Shown here: piece by piece, positions 5,291-7,734 of the stretch
Layout of the letters: the number at the start of each line of letters is the position of its first letter
Position numbering within the stretch: the stretch's first letter is position 1
Assembly (NCBI GenBank): GCA_947479075.1
Contig: CANJZR010000175.1
Coordinates: forward strand, 1-7,734
Direction of reading: 5' to 3'
DNA length: 7,734 nucleotides
Source of the DNA: Planctomycetaceae bacterium
GTDB lineage: Bacteria; Planctomycetota; Planctomycetia; Planctomycetales; Planctomycetaceae
Translations under genes and position numbers: made by a program
The notes under the pieces: model-generated
The model's input: only the letters and a program-made list of their open reading frames with translations
What the model was told of the DNA's origin: nothing
Databases searched by the model: none

Positions 5291-7681
5291 GTGAATCGAC
5301 TCCAGCGATTGATCGAATGGTACTTCGAGGTACCGACCGCTGAACCCGGTCAAGGGACGGCCTGGGAGATCGTCGCTCGTGACACCACAGCGGGGGTTCT
5401 GCCTGGAGGACTTGTCAGCCTGGGCGTGCTGGGCATCGCCGCGATTGTCTGGCTTTATTGTCGTCAGGGGCGCAGTTTATCCCGAGGCACTCGGGCAACT
5501 CTCACGGCCTTGCGAGTTGCAAGTTTGTTGCTGCTGTTGCTGATGGTTTCGGGGCTGGCGTTGTCTGTGCAGCGGACGGGGTTACCGTACCTGGTCCTGA
5601 TGGTCGACTCCTCGGCCAGCATGGGGAGTGTCGACCAATACAGCTCGCCAACATATGCGGAGCCGGCTCGGCGCTGGTTAACGGAGAAGAAGCTGCCTGA
5701 AGCCAGCCGACTGGAGATCGCGAAGTCGGTGCTGCTCGACTCCCGAGCGAGTCTGCTGAAGACGCTCGGGGCGCGGTATCGCTTGAAGGCGTATACCTTT
5801 GATGACACGGTGGCCCCTCTCACGTCGAGTGGGGGAGATGAGCCGCAACTGGTGGAGCAGGCATTGAGGGAGCTTCAGCCGAACGGCATTGAAACTCGTC
5901 CCGCACCTTGTCTCCAGAAAATCTACGAGGAGTTTCGGGGAGCGACGCCTGCTGGGATCGTGCTGCTGACAGACGGCGTTGCCAGCCGGTCTGCCAGCGA
6001 ACGAACCAGCGCAGCTGCGGAGCAGGCCAACTTACAGTCGATTCCGATCTTTTCGGTGGGGCTCGGCAGCAGCGATCCCGAACGCGATCTGGAACTGACC
6101 GATGTACTGGCCGAGCGGCTGGCGATACTCGGGGATCCGCTGTTGTTCTCCGCCCGCGTGCGCCGCTGGGGAGTGAAAGACGAGAAAGTCAGAGCGACAT
6201 TGCGCCGAGTGGGCGAAGCCGAAGTGCTGGCCACGGCGGAGGTCCAGCCGACGACGAATCCCTTCTCCATCGAGCTGTTGACGGTCCCGCAGGTCGAGGG
6301 TGATCAGGAATACGAGATCACAATCGTCCCTGTGACCGGTGAATCGACCGTGGAGAATAATTCCCTCAAGAGTTCGGTCAGCGTCCGGAGGACGAAGATT
6401 CGTGTATTGCTGGTGGAGCGGGCGCCACGCTGGGAGTTTCGTCACCTGAAGCCGTTGCTCGAACGCGATGAGATGATCGATCTCAAGACCGTGCTGCAGG
6501 ACTCCGATATCGATTTCGTTCAGGAAGATCGAACCGCGCTGGCAGGGTATCCGACCCAGCAGGACGAACTGGAGAAGTTCGATGTCGTGATTCTGGGGGA
6601 TGTCGATCTCTCGTTTTTCAATCCGCAGTCGTTCGCGCATTTGCGATCGTTCGTGGCAGAGCAGGGGGGCGGGCTGCTGTTGATTGCCGGAGAGAAGCAC
6701 AATCCGAAATCGTTTCTGGGGACTCCCCTGGAAGTCCTCTGCCCGGTGGACCTCGAAACTCTCACTCTGCCTGCCCGGGAAGTCACATTGGGACTTGGGT
6801 TTCAGTTGGAACCGACGCCGGAGGGACGTACACAGACGTTTCTGCGGCTCGATGATCAGATGGCAGACCCGGCCGCGTTGTGGAGGTCATTGCCCGATTT
6901 GCATTGGGCGTGGAACGTCGGGAAGTGCAAACCGGGAGCTGTCACACTGGCGGTGCAGTCCAATCGGTTCTCCGACTCGGGGAAGATGCCAGTCCTCGTG
7001 TGGCAGCGGTTTGGGGCAGGTCAGGTGTTGTTTCACGCAACCGATGAAATGTGGCAATGGAGGCAGGGGCGCGAGGATGCAGTCTATGGCCGCTATTGGG
7101 GGCAGGTCCTGCGTCAATTGTGTCGAGCCAAGCTGCTGGGGGCCGAACGGATCCTCAAGCTGACGAGCGATCGGCCGGTTTATACCATCGGCGAGAGTGT
7201 GCGACTGATGGCCCGCAGCCGTGGTGGTGTGGGTGGCGAAGCGGATTCTCTGGTGGCGATTGTCGAACGATCAGGCGGTGAGCGTCGGCGTGTGACTCTG
7301 GAACGCGTGGGGGAGAGCGGTTCGCAATACGAGGCTGTGCTGCCGATGGAACCGGTCGGACAGTATCAGGCCTGGATCGAGTCGGCGGATTCGCCATCGC
7401 CGACGGACCCTTGCCGGTTCCGGGTCGAAATCCCCAACCGGGAACTGCGTGAGCGGGCTGCGAATCACGAGGATTTGCGAGAGACGGCTCGTATCACTCA
7501 CGGCAAGTTCTATCATTGGACCGAAGCCGGACAGCTGGCTCGGGAACTGCCCGAAGGTCGCCCCGTGGCGGAGACAGCTGCGGAACTGATTCCACTCTGG
7601 AAGCGGTGGGAACTCGTGGTTCTGCTGCTGGCCTGCCTGACTGCCGAGTGGTTGATTCGCAAGCGGGCGAGACTGGCGTGA
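5291..7681 (+). CDS. VWA-domain / class I GATase-like membrane protein
   Basis: This is a 796-residue membrane-anchored protein of a type common in planctomycetes, with unknown biochemical role. Two N-terminal membrane segments lie near residues 41-57 and 73-93. A von Willebrand A domain follows with its metal site complete: DSSAS (Asp106, Ser108, Ser110), a likely Thr202 in GIETRP, and LLTDG (Asp228). Beta-rich Ig-like sequence spans about 265-365. A GATase1-like fold covers about 368-585 (IRVLLVERAPRWEFRHLKPL; FDVVILGDVDL; EQGGGLLLIAGE) but shows no nucleophilic Cys at the expected turn, so no amidotransferase activity is expected. The block GAGQVLFHATDEMWQWR is at 575-591. One C-terminal membrane segment (about 773-788) ends in RKRAR, so the large middle part is probably periplasmic. 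Relatives often sit with MoxR ATPase/DUF58 genes; none is visible here. The start is uncertain: GTG 5291 fits the usual short N-terminus but lacks an SD, while in-frame ATG 5198 has AGAAGGA eight bases upstream and would add 31 residues. Confidence 0.9.
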   Translation: MNRLQRLIEWYFEVPTAEPGQGTAWEIVARDTTAGVLPGGLVSLGVLGIAAIVWLYCRQGRSLSRGTRATLTALRVASLLLLLLMVSGLALSVQRTGLPYLVLMVDSSASMGSVDQYSSPTYAEPARRWLTEKKLPEASRLEIAKSVLLDSRASLLKTLGARYRLKAYTFDDTVAPLTSSGGDEPQLVEQALRELQPNGIETRPAPCLQKIYEEFRGATPAGIVLLTDGVASRSASERTSAAAEQANLQSIPIFSVGLGSSDPERDLELTDVLAERLAILGDPLLFSARVRRWGVKDEKVRATLRRVGEAEVLATAEVQPTTNPFSIELLTVPQVEGDQEYEITIVPVTGESTVENNSLKSSVSVRRTKIRVLLVERAPRWEFRHLKPLLERDEMIDLKTVLQDSDIDFVQEDRTALAGYPTQQDELEKFDVVILGDVDLSFFNPQSFAHLRSFVAEQGGGLLLIAGEKHNPKSFLGTPLEVLCPVDLETLTLPAREVTLGLGFQLEPTPEGRTQTFLRLDDQMADPAALWRSLPDLHWAWNVGKCKPGAVTLAVQSNRFSDSGKMPVLVWQRFGAGQVLFHATDEMWQWRQGREDAVYGRYWGQVLRQLCRAKLLGAERILKLTSDRPVYTIGESVRLMARSRGGVGGEADSLVAIVERSGGERRRVTLERVGESGSQYEAVLPMEPVGQYQAWIESADSPSPTDPCRFRVEIPNRELRERAANHEDLRETARITHGKFYHWTEAGQLARELPEGRPVAETAAELIPLWKRWELVVLLLACLTAEWLIRKRARLA

Positions 7682-7726
7682 GGCGCAGGCGTTCCTGATT
7701 TCACAAAGCGGAAAGGTCATCCTCGG

Positions 7727-7734
7727 ATGTTTGC
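7727..7734 (+). CDS. Possible start of a further gene, cut by window edge
   Basis: An ATG at 7727, 45 bases after the VWA stop, has GGAAAGG about ten bases upstream. Only two codons and part of a third are visible, so this is only a guess that the VWA transcript continues into another gene. Confidence 0.2.

Noticed and set aside
6032..6700. 222-codon minus-strand open frame inside the VWA gene
   Set aside because: It lies wholly within a strongly supported coding region, has no domain signature and no supporting SD, and is typical of a shadow.
1..7734. Defence island, prophage, insertion sequence, CRISPR array or tRNA attachment site
   Set aside because: No transposase, integrase, nuclease or repeat array was found, no terminal or long direct repeats were noticed, and gene content and base composition look like ordinary chromosome.

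Overview
The window is GC-rich bacterial DNA that reads most like a planctomycete (Planctomycetota). The main pointers are a large von Willebrand A / class I glutamine-amidotransferase-like membrane protein, a membrane protein with a short CxC...CxC zinc-ribbon head, and a loose gene layout with little operon packing. The taxonomic call is an inference from gene types, not from a marker gene.

Layout. Four genes lie on the minus strand and one on the plus strand. At the left edge (1-1108, minus, cut by the window end) is an RsuA/RluB-type 23S rRNA pseudouridine synthase with a long Arg/Pro-rich tail. Next (1247-2368, minus) is an exported aldose 1-epimerase, with two hairpins after its stop codon, the second a likely terminator. 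Then (2478-3608, minus) comes an unrecognised polytopic membrane protein with an N-terminal zinc ribbon, followed by (3759-5069, minus) a GspE/PulE-type secretion ATPase homologue whose Walker A, Walker B and His-box residues are all altered while its C-terminal tetracysteine module is intact. A strong intrinsic terminator (3659-3697) separates these last two genes. Across a divergent intergenic region of about 220 bp, which holds a 37-bp imperfect palindrome, the plus-strand VWA/GATase-like protein runs from 5291 to 7681. A further plus-strand gene may begin at 7727.

The genes do not form one obvious pathway. The terminators and leaders suggest that the epimerase, the zinc-ribbon protein and the GspE-like gene are transcribed as separate units, and the VWA gene probably leads a rightward unit. 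No RNA gene, insertion sequence, CRISPR array or defence system was seen. The most unusual item is the GspE-family pseudo-ATPase. The long open frames on the plus strand opposite the epimerase and opposite the zinc-ribbon/GspE genes are antisense shadows.
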